From the NCBI RefSeq assembly GCF_016917355.1, contig NZ_CP070304.1:124001-188000 (forward strand): DNA of 64,000 bases, in the 5' to 3' direction. Shown here in pieces: positions 8,994 through 17,516 of the stretch. Made by a program: the position numbers and the translations under genes. Every line of letters starts with the position of its first letter. Within the stretch, counting starts at the first letter, position 1. The stretch comes from Glaciimonas sp. PAMC28666 (GTDB lineage: Bacteria; Pseudomonadota; Gammaproteobacteria; Burkholderiales; Burkholderiaceae_D). The notes beneath the pieces are model-generated. The model saw nothing but the letters and a program-made list of their open reading frames with translations, did not search any database and had not been told where the DNA came from.

Positions 8994-9700
8994 AGAACTC
9001 ATTCCAACCAATTATTCTCAAAATCGATGCGATGACGTTGCGTGAACGCCTGATGGTGTTCATCGGAGTGGCACTGGCGCTCATATTTTTGCTCAACACT
9101 TTATTATTTGACCCGCAGTTCGACCGACAAAAAAAGATGTCGCTCAATATTCAAAACAGTCGGACAAAAATTGCTGTGATGCGCGCCGCGATTCAAGAAC
9201 GCGTGCGGTCTAGAGCCTTTGATCCGAACGCTGTCAACAAAGAACGGCTGATTAAATTGCAGGAACAATCTCAGCAGCTTCACTCCACCTTGCTGGGATT
9301 AAACACGGTACTGGTCAAACCCGAAAATATCACGTCGTTGCTAGAAGATATTTTGAAACGGAATGGTACCTTGCATTTAATTTCACTGACCACGCTGCCG
9401 GTCAGTACTCTCACCGACCAATCACGCGACATACCTAAAAATCCGACAGAAAAACCGCTGGCGACTGACAGCAAGCCGGCTCCAGGTATTGTCAATAGCG
9501 GCGGCATCTATAAGCATGGGGTGGAAATCGTTATTCAGGGAAATTACCTCGATATGATGCATTACATGTCAGCCCTGGAAGCGCTTCCGTGGCAATTATT
9601 TTGGGGCAAAGCGACGATGCAAATGGGGTCGTATCCGACCGGCACCCTCAGTCTGACGTTATTTACTTTAAGTTTGGATGATAAATGGCTGAATCTATGA
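8990..9700 (+). CDS. mshJ: MSHA biogenesis protein MshJ (PilO-like)
   Basis: This 236-residue protein is a PilO/GspM-like component. It has a cytoplasmic N-terminus (about 20 residues), one membrane helix near 21-42 (LMVFIGVALALIFLLNTLLF), a charged coiled-coil-like region to about 110, and a periplasmic domain with VEIVIQGNYLDMMHYMSALEALPW near 175-205. That last segment is the characteristic MshJ/PilO block. It belongs to the inner-membrane alignment complex with MshI and the PilN-like protein. It begins in an ATGA overlap with the preceding gene, and its end overlaps the start of mshK by about 16 nt. Confidence 0.83.
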   Translation: MKNSFQPIILKIDAMTLRERLMVFIGVALALIFLLNTLLFDPQFDRQKKMSLNIQNSRTKIAVMRAAIQERVRSRAFDPNAVNKERLIKLQEQSQQLHSTLLGLNTVLVKPENITSLLEDILKRNGTLHLISLTTLPVSTLTDQSRDIPKNPTEKPLATDSKPAPGIVNSGGIYKHGVEIVIQGNYLDMMHYMSALEALPWQLFWGKATMQMGSYPTGTLSLTLFTLSLDDKWLNL

Positions 9701-10053
9701 TCGCTCATGCCAAATCCGTTGTTAAAGGAGCGTGCTTAACCGCACTGATATGGTCATCGGTAGCCATCGCACAGACCACGCCGGATCCCACGCGACCACC
9801 TGACGCAATCGTGAATGGAAGCGGCGGAGTCATCCAAAGCAGCGGCCCGGTATTACAATCTGTGCTCATTTCTCCGCACAGCCAAATGGCAATTATCAGC
9901 GGACAGACGGTGAAGCTGCATCAGAAGTTCGGCGATTTTCGTCTCGTCCACATTAGTGAAACAGAAGTCACTCTGCAGAACGGAAAAGTGCAGGAAGTGT
10001 TGAAACTTTTCCCCAATATAAAGAAACAACCCGTTAATAAATCGGCACGTTAA
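9685..10053 (+). CDS. mshK: MSHA biogenesis protein MshK (PilP-like periplasmic protein)
   Basis: This 122-residue protein has a signal peptide (ending near AIAQ, residue 31), followed by the DPTRPP motif that is diagnostic of MshK/PilP/GspC-like proteins. The core LQSVLISPHSQMAIISGQTV then continues to a small beta domain (FRLVHISETEVTLQNG). It likely links the inner-membrane PilN/PilO-type proteins with the secretin MshL in the periplasm. The start overlaps the end of mshJ; a second ATG at 9697 would shorten the leader slightly. Short length and position before the secretin both fit MshK. Confidence 0.83.
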   Translation: MAESMIAHAKSVVKGACLTALIWSSVAIAQTTPDPTRPPDAIVNGSGGVIQSSGPVLQSVLISPHSQMAIISGQTVKLHQKFGDFRLVHISETEVTLQNGKVQEVLKLFPNIKKQPVNKSAR

Positions 10054-10082
10054 AATCTACATCAACAGGCTTTAGATAAAGA

Positions 10083-11786
10083 ATGCAAAAGACCCTTATA
10101 GCCGTTTTGATTATAGGTTTGACTGGATGTACTGTACCGCCCGTCAAGCGGGAAACGTATGATCTGATCAATACCGAGATGAGCAATGCGGTGAATAACA
10201 ACGCGAAGCGTGCGCAGCAAGATGCCGTTTTTACATCGCTGCTGCCGCCTCTCAACATCGAAATGCCAAAAACCAGACAACCGCTGGAAGAGCGATTTAA
10301 TTTATCGTTCAACAACGTCCCAGCCAGTCAATTTTTTATGGCACTGGTGTCTGGTACCCGCTACAACATGCTGGTGCACCCGGACGTTACCGGTACGATT
10401 TCGGCAAATCTGAAAAACGTGACGCTGTTTGAAGCGCTGGATGCCATCCGCGAACTCTATGGCTATGAGTACAAGGTCGAGGGAACGCGTATTTATGTCA
10501 AACCGCTAAGCCTCCAAACGAGCATTTTTCAGGTTAATTATCTGAGTGGCAGCCGTAAAGGCTCGTCCGACATCCGGGTCACTTCAGGCTCGGTAAGTGA
10601 TGTCGTGGCCGGTGGTTCAGGAGGAAGCAATACCCCGGGGGCCCAATCTGGAACCACCACCCGTACTGTGGATAGCAGCAAGATCAGCACAACCTCAAAT
10701 AACGACTTTTGGGGCGAACTCAAAGCGTCCCTGAACGCCATTATTGGTGACAAAGATGGTCGAAGTGTGGTGATCAGCCCGCAGTCCGGCGTCGTGGTTA
10801 TCCGTGCTATGTCCGATGAATTGCGGAATGTCTCAACGTTTTTAAAGGCGACCCAATTGTCGGTAGATCGCCAGGTCATTCTGGAGGCGAAAATTATCGA
10901 GGTCTCGCTCAATGACAACTTTCAATCCGGGGTGAACTGGTCCGCCTTTGGCGGCAAAGGCAGCCGCACATCTCTCGGCTATGTCGCGCCAGGGACAACG
11001 CTTTCGTCAGTGGCTGGCACAGCGCTCACCAGCGGCGGGGATAATGCGGTGAACGCCGTTGCGGGCAGCACCTTGGGCGCCGCCAGCACGGCTGCTGGAT
11101 CGTTGTTTGGGTTAGCCTTCCAGAATAGTAATTTTGCCGCGCTGATTTCATTTCTCGATTCACAAGGTACGGTGCATGTCCTCTCAAGCCCGCGCATCGC
11201 CACCATGAATAATCAAAAAGCGGTATTGAAAGTCGGAACAGATGAATTTTTTGTCACGAAACTCACGACCTCGCAGGGGGTGAGTTCGGGTAACACGACT
11301 ACCCTCCCGATCACCACGGTTGACGTGCAACCCTTCTTTTCTGGCGTTTCACTCGACGTGACGCCTCAAATCGATGCTATCGGCAATATCACTTTGCACA
11401 TTCACCCTTCCGTGAGTCAGGTGACAACGGTCGACAAAGTGATCAACCTTGGTGCAAGCGGCGGCATATTAAGTTTGCCTTTGGCCTCCAGCGCGGTCTC
11501 TGAGACTGATAGCGTGGTGCGCGGGCAGGACGGACGCATCATTGCGATCGGTGGCCTGATGCGTCAATCCGCATCGTCCGACCGTTCACAAGTGCCTGGC
11601 GCCGCCGACGTGCCCGTATTGGGCAATTTATTCCGGAATAACAGCCGCGTGTCGCAAAAAAGCGAATTGGTCATCTTGCTGAAACCGACGATCGTTCAGG
11701 GTGAAGACAGTTGGGATCAGGATATGCTGGACAGTCAGCGCAGGCTCCAAGGTTTGGTGCCACGTGACGCACCAGAAAAGCGCTAG
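10083..11786 (+). CDS. mshL: MSHA outer-membrane secretin MshL
   Basis: This is a 567-residue secretin. The leader ends in a lipobox (LIIGLTGC, Cys 16), so it is a lipoprotein. An N0/STN-like domain (FNNVPASQFFMALV, residues 78-150) is followed by a second small N-domain with a Ser/Gly-rich loop near 170-205, then the secretin core with QVILEAKIIEVSL near 260, VHVLSSPRIATMNNQKA near 365, and the closing VPVLGNLFRNNSRVSQKSELVI near 510-530. It forms the channel through which the MSHA pilus crosses the outer membrane. It starts 29 nt after mshK and ends 2 nt before mshM. All expected blocks are present and the length is normal. Confidence 0.93.
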   Translation: MQKTLIAVLIIGLTGCTVPPVKRETYDLINTEMSNAVNNNAKRAQQDAVFTSLLPPLNIEMPKTRQPLEERFNLSFNNVPASQFFMALVSGTRYNMLVHPDVTGTISANLKNVTLFEALDAIRELYGYEYKVEGTRIYVKPLSLQTSIFQVNYLSGSRKGSSDIRVTSGSVSDVVAGGSGGSNTPGAQSGTTTRTVDSSKISTTSNNDFWGELKASLNAIIGDKDGRSVVISPQSGVVVIRAMSDELRNVSTFLKATQLSVDRQVILEAKIIEVSLNDNFQSGVNWSAFGGKGSRTSLGYVAPGTTLSSVAGTALTSGGDNAVNAVAGSTLGAASTAAGSLFGLAFQNSNFAALISFLDSQGTVHVLSSPRIATMNNQKAVLKVGTDEFFVTKLTTSQGVSSGNTTTLPITTVDVQPFFSGVSLDVTPQIDAIGNITLHIHPSVSQVTTVDKVINLGASGGILSLPLASSAVSETDSVVRGQDGRIIAIGGLMRQSASSDRSQVPGAADVPVLGNLFRNNSRVSQKSELVILLKPTIVQGEDSWDQDMLDSQRRLQGLVPRDAPEKR

Positions 11787-11788
11787 CA

Positions 11789-12682
11789 ATGTATAAAGCC
11801 CATTTTAATCTACGTGAATTGCCGTTCGGGATTACGCCTGACACCAGCTTTTTTTTCGCGTGCTCCAATTATCAGGCGGCCTTGAATACGCTTCTCATTG
11901 CGACAACGAATGGTGAAGGGTTCATCAAAATTACCGGTGAGGTTGGTACGGGTAAAACGCTGCTGTGTCGCAAGTTCATGGCTACGCTTGATGAGAATTT
12001 TGTGACGGCGTACATACCGAATCCCTCTCTTGAACCACGCACCTTGATGCTGGCGTTGGCTGACGAACTAGAAATTTCCCTGGATAAAGACGTCGACCAA
12101 CACCAGCTGATGAAGTCGATCAATCTCCGCTTGCTGAAGCTTGCCGAACGGGGAAAGAAGGTCGTGCTATGTCTGGATGAGGCACAGGCGTTACCACTGG
12201 AAAGTCTGGAGGCGCTACGCCTGTTGACAAATCTGGAAACGGAAAAAAGAAAGTTACTGCAAATTGTTCTGTTTGGACAGCCGGAATTAAATCTGAAATT
12301 ACAAAAAAATGCGATTCGTCAATTAACTCAGCGGATTACATTCGAATACGAAATTGCGCCGTTGACCAAAGATGATATGGCGTTTTATATTTTTCACCGT
12401 CTCAACGTCGCCGGCTTCGCCGGTAGTCGCCTGTTCACACGCGGGGCGCTGCGGCGGCTCTACGGTGCTAGTGGCGGAATTCCGCGGCTGGTCAATATTC
12501 TGGCACATAAGTCCTTGATGGCGGCCTATGGAGAAGGCGCGCAAACAGTGGGTGCAGCGAATGTCAGGGTGGCAGTCAAGGATACCTTCCCAACCAAATC
12601 ACGTGCGTGGCTGTGGCGACTATTTGGCGGGTCGATACTATTTTTTGCATTGATCGATGTGGCTATGGATTATTTTAAATGA
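11789..12682 (+). CDS. mshM: MSHA biogenesis ATPase MshM (ExeA-like AAA protein)
   Basis: This 297-residue AAA ATPase of the ExeA/GspA group opens with MYKAHFNLRELPFGITPD, a family hallmark. Walker A is GEVGTGKTLLCRKF near residue 50, Walker B is VVLCLDEAQALP near 128, and a sensor region carries FGQPELN near 165. A final hydrophobic segment near 270-290 fits a single C-terminal membrane anchor. In related systems such ATPases help insert or organise the secretin across the peptidoglycan. No peptidoglycan-binding domain is visible after the anchor, unlike full-length ExeA. It lies 2 nt after mshL and overlaps mshN by 4 nt. Confidence 0.9.
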   Translation: MYKAHFNLRELPFGITPDTSFFFACSNYQAALNTLLIATTNGEGFIKITGEVGTGKTLLCRKFMATLDENFVTAYIPNPSLEPRTLMLALADELEISLDKDVDQHQLMKSINLRLLKLAERGKKVVLCLDEAQALPLESLEALRLLTNLETEKRKLLQIVLFGQPELNLKLQKNAIRQLTQRITFEYEIAPLTKDDMAFYIFHRLNVAGFAGSRLFTRGALRRLYGASGGIPRLVNILAHKSLMAAYGEGAQTVGAANVRVAVKDTFPTKSRAWLWRLFGGSILFFALIDVAMDYFK

Positions 12683-13983
12683 GTCTAATCAATCAAATGC
12701 TGCAAGATTTGGATAAACGCGGGTCGGCGAATGAGTCTGATGCCGAAAACTTCACGTCGCCAGCCCACGTCAGAACAGTGCTGGCCTCAGCCGGTAAATC
12801 ACGGCCTGGCTGGTGGGTAGCCGTAGCAGTGATCGCTCTGGCTGTTATCATCGGCACCTTATTGGGAAAATACTTTTGGTCCCCTTCAAAGCCGGTTCCC
12901 GCGCTTGCCAAGACGGCAATCCCACCGCGATTATCTCTGCCCTCGTCTGCGTTGAACGCCCCGGCGATACCAGGAAAAACTACACCGATAACAATTGCGG
13001 CCTTGTCGGCGGATCCTGCTCCAGCACCAGAGGCTTCGCCGGTGCCTGGAACAAACGAAATAACACCAGTCGTCTACCCGCCGCAAGGGAATTCGGTCAA
13101 ACCTCAAAACGTCTCTGTCGACAATAGCGCGCCGCTTTCTACCGGGACGAAATTAGCCCTCGAAAATACGCTCAATGTCGGCAAAAATCCTGCCACCGAT
13201 GTGACCAAAGACTTCTCCGCAGAACCCCTGAGGCAATCCTTACAGCAGAACACTGATAGCGGCAATGCGAATGGGAACACTTCGCCTTTTTCCAAGACCA
13301 GAAAAACTTCCTTTGACACGCAGAACGCAGAAAAAAATATCAAAAAAAAAGTCGCAAGCGTGAAATTGGACAACGCCGAAAAGATAACCACGCAAGCCAA
13401 GGAAGTCACGCCGCAGCAAGCTATCGAGAATAGCTATCGGAAAGCGGTATCCCTCATCGATGCAGGGCAATTGTCGCAGGCAATCTTCACGCTGGAACAG
13501 GTTTTACAGCTAGAACCAAAGCATGCGGCTGCGCGCCAGACTTTGGTCGGGTTGCTGCTTGATGCAAAAAGGCAGGATGATGCAATGCGCCGGCTGCAGG
13601 AAGGTTTGGCCATTGACCCCGCCCAATCCGGAATGGCGATGATCCTGGCGCGTCTGCAGGTTGAGCGCGGCAACGCGCGCGCGGGGCAGCAAACATTGGA
13701 GCGCTCTCTGCCCTACGCGCTCAATGATGCGGCGTACCAAGCGTTTTTTGCTGCGTTACTACAGCGTGAAAACCGCAACAAAGAAGCCATTGAACATTAC
13801 GCTGTTGCATTAAGAAAGGTTCCCGAAAACGGCGTTTGGTGGATGGGCTACGGCATTTCCCTTCAGGCAGAAAACCGATTACCGGAAGCTAAGGACGCCT
13901 TCACGCGCGCAAAAGAATCCGCATCATTATCCGCCGTCCTGCAGACATTCGTTGATCAAAAATTAAGCCAAATGCCGCATTGA
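12679..13983 (+). CDS. mshN: MSHA biogenesis protein MshN (TPR protein)
   Basis: This is a 434-residue inner-membrane-anchored TPR protein. It starts with MSLINQMLQDLDKRG, the standard MshN opening, then has one transmembrane helix at about 46-65. A long Pro/Ala/Ser/Lys-rich linker follows to about 245, then roughly four tetratricopeptide repeats to the C-terminus (ENSYRKAVSLIDAGQLSQAI, then ALQLEPKHAAARQ-like turns). It overlaps mshM by 4 nt. It presumably acts as a periplasmic scaffold with MshL and MshM. The linker is compositionally simple and varies among relatives. Confidence 0.85.
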   Translation: MSLINQMLQDLDKRGSANESDAENFTSPAHVRTVLASAGKSRPGWWVAVAVIALAVIIGTLLGKYFWSPSKPVPALAKTAIPPRLSLPSSALNAPAIPGKTTPITIAALSADPAPAPEASPVPGTNEITPVVYPPQGNSVKPQNVSVDNSAPLSTGTKLALENTLNVGKNPATDVTKDFSAEPLRQSLQQNTDSGNANGNTSPFSKTRKTSFDTQNAEKNIKKKVASVKLDNAEKITTQAKEVTPQQAIENSYRKAVSLIDAGQLSQAIFTLEQVLQLEPKHAAARQTLVGLLLDAKRQDDAMRRLQEGLAIDPAQSGMAMILARLQVERGNARAGQQTLERSLPYALNDAAYQAFFAALLQRENRNKEAIEHYAVALRKVPENGVWWMGYGISLQAENRLPEAKDAFTRAKESASLSAVLQTFVDQKLSQMPH

Positions 13984-14090
13984 ATTCGGTTATTGCGCTG
14001 CTATTACGGCACCAATATCGCCGCACCACGGGGTCTACATTAACTATCTGTCTTTTATTAAAACCATGCTGTCCTCCCTCTACAATGTGA

Positions 14091-15367
14091 TTCTGCGTAT
14101 GCGTAACAAATCTGCTCAATGGCGGCAAAGGTTTTACCCTGCTTGCTACCACCACTGCCAATAGCAGCTACGCAGGGAGCTTGACTCTCGATACAACTAA
14201 ACTGACGGCGCAAACGACTACCCAAACGACTTCACAGCAAAGTGGCGGTGTGGTTGGCACCCTGTCGCCCTCCTCCTTAATCGCCAATGCGGCTGCCATC
14301 ACTGCAACCTACAGTGAAGTGGGCTATCTATACCTCGCCCCCGGAGCGTATCGTGATGACACCTATACGGCAGTTGACAGTGCCACTGGCGATTGCATTA
14401 CCAGTACGTCGGGTGACGGCAATCTCGCTGACACCTTGGTCGGAGGTAAATACGGCTGCAGTATCGGCAATAAGGGAGCTGTATCGTTAGGCCGATTCAT
14501 TCCGGACCACTTTACGATCAGCGCTGCGCCGACAGTCGCAGCTTGCGCCGTCTCCAGCACGCCTTTTAGTTATTTCGGTGAAGATGGTTTTACCACTTCC
14601 TTTGGTCTCACTGCACAAAACCTCAGTAACGGTATTACTCAAAATTACACTGGTGTCTTTGCTAAATTAAATCTAACCAGTTATGTCAGCTATGGTTTTA
14701 GTTCGAGCGCATTACCCGCTGGATCTACCTTAACCAGCGGTGCCGCTGGCGCAAGCGGCACTTGGGTCAACGGCTCTGCTAGCGTGTCGGCGGGGCAGCA
14801 AATCAGCCGCCCTAACGCACCGACAGCAGAAACGTTCGTTACCGTATTTGCCGCGCCGAATGACGGCGAAGTAAGTGTGAGCGCTGCCACGGCGGTGGGT
14901 GCGGCAACCAGCTTACGTTACGGGCAGCTTAAGTTGAAGAATGCCTATGGGTCCGAGTTGCTAGCGCTGCCGATCTCGCTCCAAGCGCAATATTGGACCG
15001 GTTCGTATTACATCACCAATACGGCGGACAGTTGCACGGCGATCCCGCATCCAGCATTACGATGAAAAATTATCAAAAACAACTCGTCGCGTGCGAAACA
15101 CAGCTGTCGCCTGCCGGGAGTACTACTTTGGCGGCGGGGAAATATCCTGGCGCGGGACTCATCCTGACTAAGTCGGGTGCCAACAATTCAGGTAGCGTTG
15201 ACCTTTCCGTCAACCTCGGCGCTACTGCCACAGGCAACACCTGCCTGAGCACGACACAGTCAGCGGCAACCGGTCCCAACATTCCTTGGTTTGGCATAAA
15301 TCCAGCCTCTCGTGCGACCTTTGGTCTTTATAAATCGTCCATTATTTATCAACGTGAAAGGTATTAA
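14091..15367 (+). pseudogene. mshQ: Remnant of mshQ (DUF6701 region), 5'-truncated and frameshifted
   Basis: An open frame from 14091 (preceded by TGA at 14088, with no good start codon) reads NLLNGGKGFTLLATTT and then the C-terminal DUF6701 region typical of MshQ: GRFIPDHF, YFGEDGFTTSFGL, LRYGQLKLKNAYGSE and QYWTGSYYITNTADSC. It ends at TGA near 15062. The rest of the domain (ASSITMKNYQKQLVAC onward, ending at TAA 15367) continues in another frame, consistent with loss of one base in the run near 15043-15055. About 425 codons remain of a protein usually above 1000 residues. MshQ normally lies at the 3' end of MSHA operons; here the remnant sits between mshN and mshA. A sequencing error could explain the frameshift but not the missing 5' half. 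Confidence 0.8.
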
Positions 15368-15839
15368 TTCGGACGCACTTGAACAAAACTTTTGCGGTAG
15401 CGGATTCTGATCTCAACCCTCAGTCGTTTAAAACAATGACCAGCAGCAATATTTTTGGAAGGACACCTTAATCCCAGTGTCATTTTTGTTCAGACACGCA
15501 GTCAATTTAACATTGACACACGGAAATAAAGTGAACCCTCGCATTTTATGCGGCCTGAATTCGGCGCGGATTTAACCACAGTTAATTGCTATATGTTAAA
15601 TTTATCAGCATAAAACGTTATATATTTGTTGCCAGCCGTCAAGCGCTTCTTCTTACACTGTATTTACACTGTATTATTCAAATGTAATTTAAACAAATCA
15701 GCAGTGCTATTAGCTGTAGCCTACCCTTTATTTATCTCCTGCAATATTTCCGCAAAGGTAGTATAAGTCACATCAATCCCATCGCCAATCGACACGCTCA
15801 GTATCGATATTCTGTATTATTCTGCAACGGAGATATTTA
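15368..15839 (+). promoter_or_regulatory. Intergenic promoter region of the major pilin gene
   Basis: This 472-bp AT-rich stretch before mshA probably holds its own promoter, as expected for a highly expressed major pilin. A perfect tandem duplication of an 11-bp unit, TACACTGTATT, lies at 15654-15675. A weak sigma-70-like pair (TTGCTA near 15585, CATAAA near 15609, about 17-18 nt apart) is visible but unproven. The ribosome binding site of mshA is strong: GGAG about 7 nt before the ATG. No gene was recognised here. Confidence 0.45.
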
Positions 15840-16226
15840 ATGAAAAAGCATCAATCTAACAAGCACCAATCCGGTTTTACCCTCATCGAGCTGGTAATGG
15901 TCATCGTCATTCTGGGTATCTTGGCCGCCGTTGCCTTGCCTAAATTCGTTGACCTGAGAGCAGAGGCGCAAGCGGCAGCGCTACAAGGATTTAAAGGTTC
16001 TATTGAATCTGGTAGCGCGATGAACTATGCAGGATTCATTGCAAGCGCAAGCGGAGCCGTGGCCACTACTCCCCTGACTTGTGCGACAGCAGCAGCAGCT
16101 GTTATCCAGAGCCCATTACCAACGGGCTATTCGGTCAGCACTACAGCTATGGCAGCTGGTAATAACGCCTGTGTATTAACTGGCCCGTCTGGCACGGTGA
16201 CAGTAAATATTTTGGGTGTTAGTTAA
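15840..16226 (+). CDS. mshA: MSHA major pilin MshA
   Basis: This is a 128-residue type IV pilin with a short positively charged leader (MKKHQSNKHQSG) cut before Phe, followed by FTLIELVMVIVILGILAAVALPKF with Glu at mature position 5. The globular part contains one Cys pair (in TPLTCATA and NNACVLTG) that would form the C-terminal disulfide loop. The N-terminal helix continues FVDLRAEAQAAALQGFKGSI, characteristic of MshA. It has the strongest Shine-Dalgarno in the operon and a dedicated upstream region. It lies upstream of mshC/D/O/P, as in Vibrio, although the assembly genes flank it differently. The pilus itself mediates surface attachment. Confidence 0.92.
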   Translation: MKKHQSNKHQSGFTLIELVMVIVILGILAAVALPKFVDLRAEAQAAALQGFKGSIESGSAMNYAGFIASASGAVATTPLTCATAAAAVIQSPLPTGYSVSTTAMAAGNNACVLTGPSGTVTVNILGVS

Positions 16227-16239
16227 AAAACTTTTTCGC

Positions 16240-16270
16240 TTCATTCATTCATTCATTCATTCATTCATTC
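16240..16270 (+). repeat. TTCA tetranucleotide microsatellite after mshA
   Basis: A perfect run of 7.75 copies of TTCA begins 14 nt after the mshA stop codon. It lies outside any coding region, between the major pilin and the minor pilins. Short tandem repeats of this kind are prone to slipped-strand mispairing. Here a length change would alter the spacer of the transcript rather than a reading frame. Confidence 0.95.
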
Positions 16271-16294
16271 AGTAACGCACTGTATGAACTGTTG

Positions 16295-16337
16295 ACAGAG
16301 CGCGCGAGATTCACCCTCCTGCAACTAAACGCTCTGT
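16295..16337 (+). other. Inverted repeat in the mshA-mshC spacer
   Basis: ACAGAGCG at 16295-16302 is matched by CGCTCTGT at 16330-16337, a perfect 8-bp stem with a 27-nt loop. There is no T-run, so it is not a standard terminator. It could stabilise the 3' end of a processed mshA message, but the loop is long and chance is possible. Confidence 0.3.
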
Positions 16338-16435
16338 TCGCTTATGCATGTTCACTTATACATTCTGCGTTGCCGCAGTGTACAACCCTCTCTGAGGGAT
16401 GGGATCAACGAAAGTGCGCTGATAGACGGTAGAAC

Positions 16436-16918
16436 ATGAATGGCACTCCGCGCAAGACAACCGGATTCACCCTGATTGAACTCATCATGGTATTGGTGAT
16501 CACCGGTATCCTTGCGATAGTCGCCCTTCCGCGTTTTATGGGTCGCCAGGCATTTGAAGCACAGGGATTTTACGATCAAACGCTATCAATGTTGCGTTAT
16601 GCTCAAAAAAATGCAATCGCCCAAGGCACGGTCACTTACGCGAACGTCAATAGCGCAACAGGTACAGTCTGTCTTACCTATGTTGCTGATAGCAACTGCA
16701 CAGTCACCGATCCCAATGAAATTGTGCTTAATCCGGCAGAACAACGAAAATTCAGTAACGTAGCACCAAGCGGCATCACCATCGGGACAAGCAGCGCTTC
16801 ATTTTCATTTTCCGCATTAGGAAAACCCTCTCCGGACGCCAGCGTTCAATTATCCATCGTTGGGGATGGCACCACCCGCACCATCACCGTCGAGCGTGAA
16901 ACCGGGTATGTTCATTAA
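16436..16918 (+). CDS. mshC: Minor pseudopilin MshC
   Basis: This is a 160-residue prepilin-like protein with a basic leader (MNGTPRKTTG) before FTLIELIMVLVITGILAIVALPRF, with Glu at mature position 5. A GspH/FimT-like body follows (FYDQTLSMLRYAQKNAIAQ, then CLTYVADSNC with two Cys). It occupies the mshC position after mshA and before mshD. It would join the tip or initiation complex of the pilus. The next gene starts 15 nt later. Confidence 0.85.
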   Translation: MNGTPRKTTGFTLIELIMVLVITGILAIVALPRFMGRQAFEAQGFYDQTLSMLRYAQKNAIAQGTVTYANVNSATGTVCLTYVADSNCTVTDPNEIVLNPAEQRKFSNVAPSGITIGTSSASFSFSALGKPSPDASVQLSIVGDGTTRTITVERETGYVH

Positions 16919-16933
16919 GTATATCCGCTGCCT

Positions 16934-17512
16934 ATGTTGATAAATCCTCATCCTGATCGGCAAAAAGGCGTTTCGCTGATTGAACTCATTATGTTCATGG
17001 TCATCGTCGGCGTCGGCATCGCGGGTATTCTATCGGTGATGAATATCACCACGCAACACAGTGAAGATCCCGTACAGCGCAAGCAGGCACTGGCAATCGC
17101 AGAAGGAATGCTGGAAGAAGTGAGCCTGCAACCTTTTACCTATTGCGCGCCTACCGATGCCAATGCGCTAACTGCAACCAGCGTTGCCAATTGTGCTGGC
17201 GTTGCGGGCATTCCGTCAGAAGATGTTTTGCCATCAACCTCCCGAGTCAGCAATAACGGCCCGCGTGATGCGAATAATGTAGCGGATTACAATAATTTTT
17301 CCATGACGCCGATACTGGATGTCGGAGGTACCCAGATCGCGGGACTGGCGTCTTATTCCGTATCGGTCGTCATCACCCAGGTGGGCGATACGCTAACACC
17401 TGCCATGACTAAAAACGACGTATTGCAAATCGACGTGCGCGCCGTATCAGGACACACCAACATTCTGATCACCGGCTATCGGTTTCGGTACGCGCCAAAT
17501 GCGATCCCCTGA
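16934..17512 (+). CDS. mshD: Minor pseudopilin MshD
   Basis: This is a 192-residue prepilin-like protein. A short leader (MLINPHPDRQKG) precedes VSLIELIMFMVIVGVGIAGILSVMN. The residue after the cleavage Gly is Val rather than Phe, which is common in MshD/PilV-type proteins. The body contains KQALAIAEGMLEEV, a PilV/MshD signature just after the hydrophobic helix. Order after mshC and before mshO supports the name. It is expected in the minor-pilin priming complex. Confidence 0.85.
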   Translation: MLINPHPDRQKGVSLIELIMFMVIVGVGIAGILSVMNITTQHSEDPVQRKQALAIAEGMLEEVSLQPFTYCAPTDANALTATSVANCAGVAGIPSEDVLPSTSRVSNNGPRDANNVADYNNFSMTPILDVGGTQIAGLASYSVSVVITQVGDTLTPAMTKNDVLQIDVRAVSGHTNILITGYRFRYAPNAIP

Positions 17513-17516
17513 CTCT

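Noticed and set aside
14181-15367. Two separate genes in place of the mshQ remnant
   Set aside because: The second frame continues the same DUF6701 domain exactly where the first stops, so a one-base frameshift explains both better.
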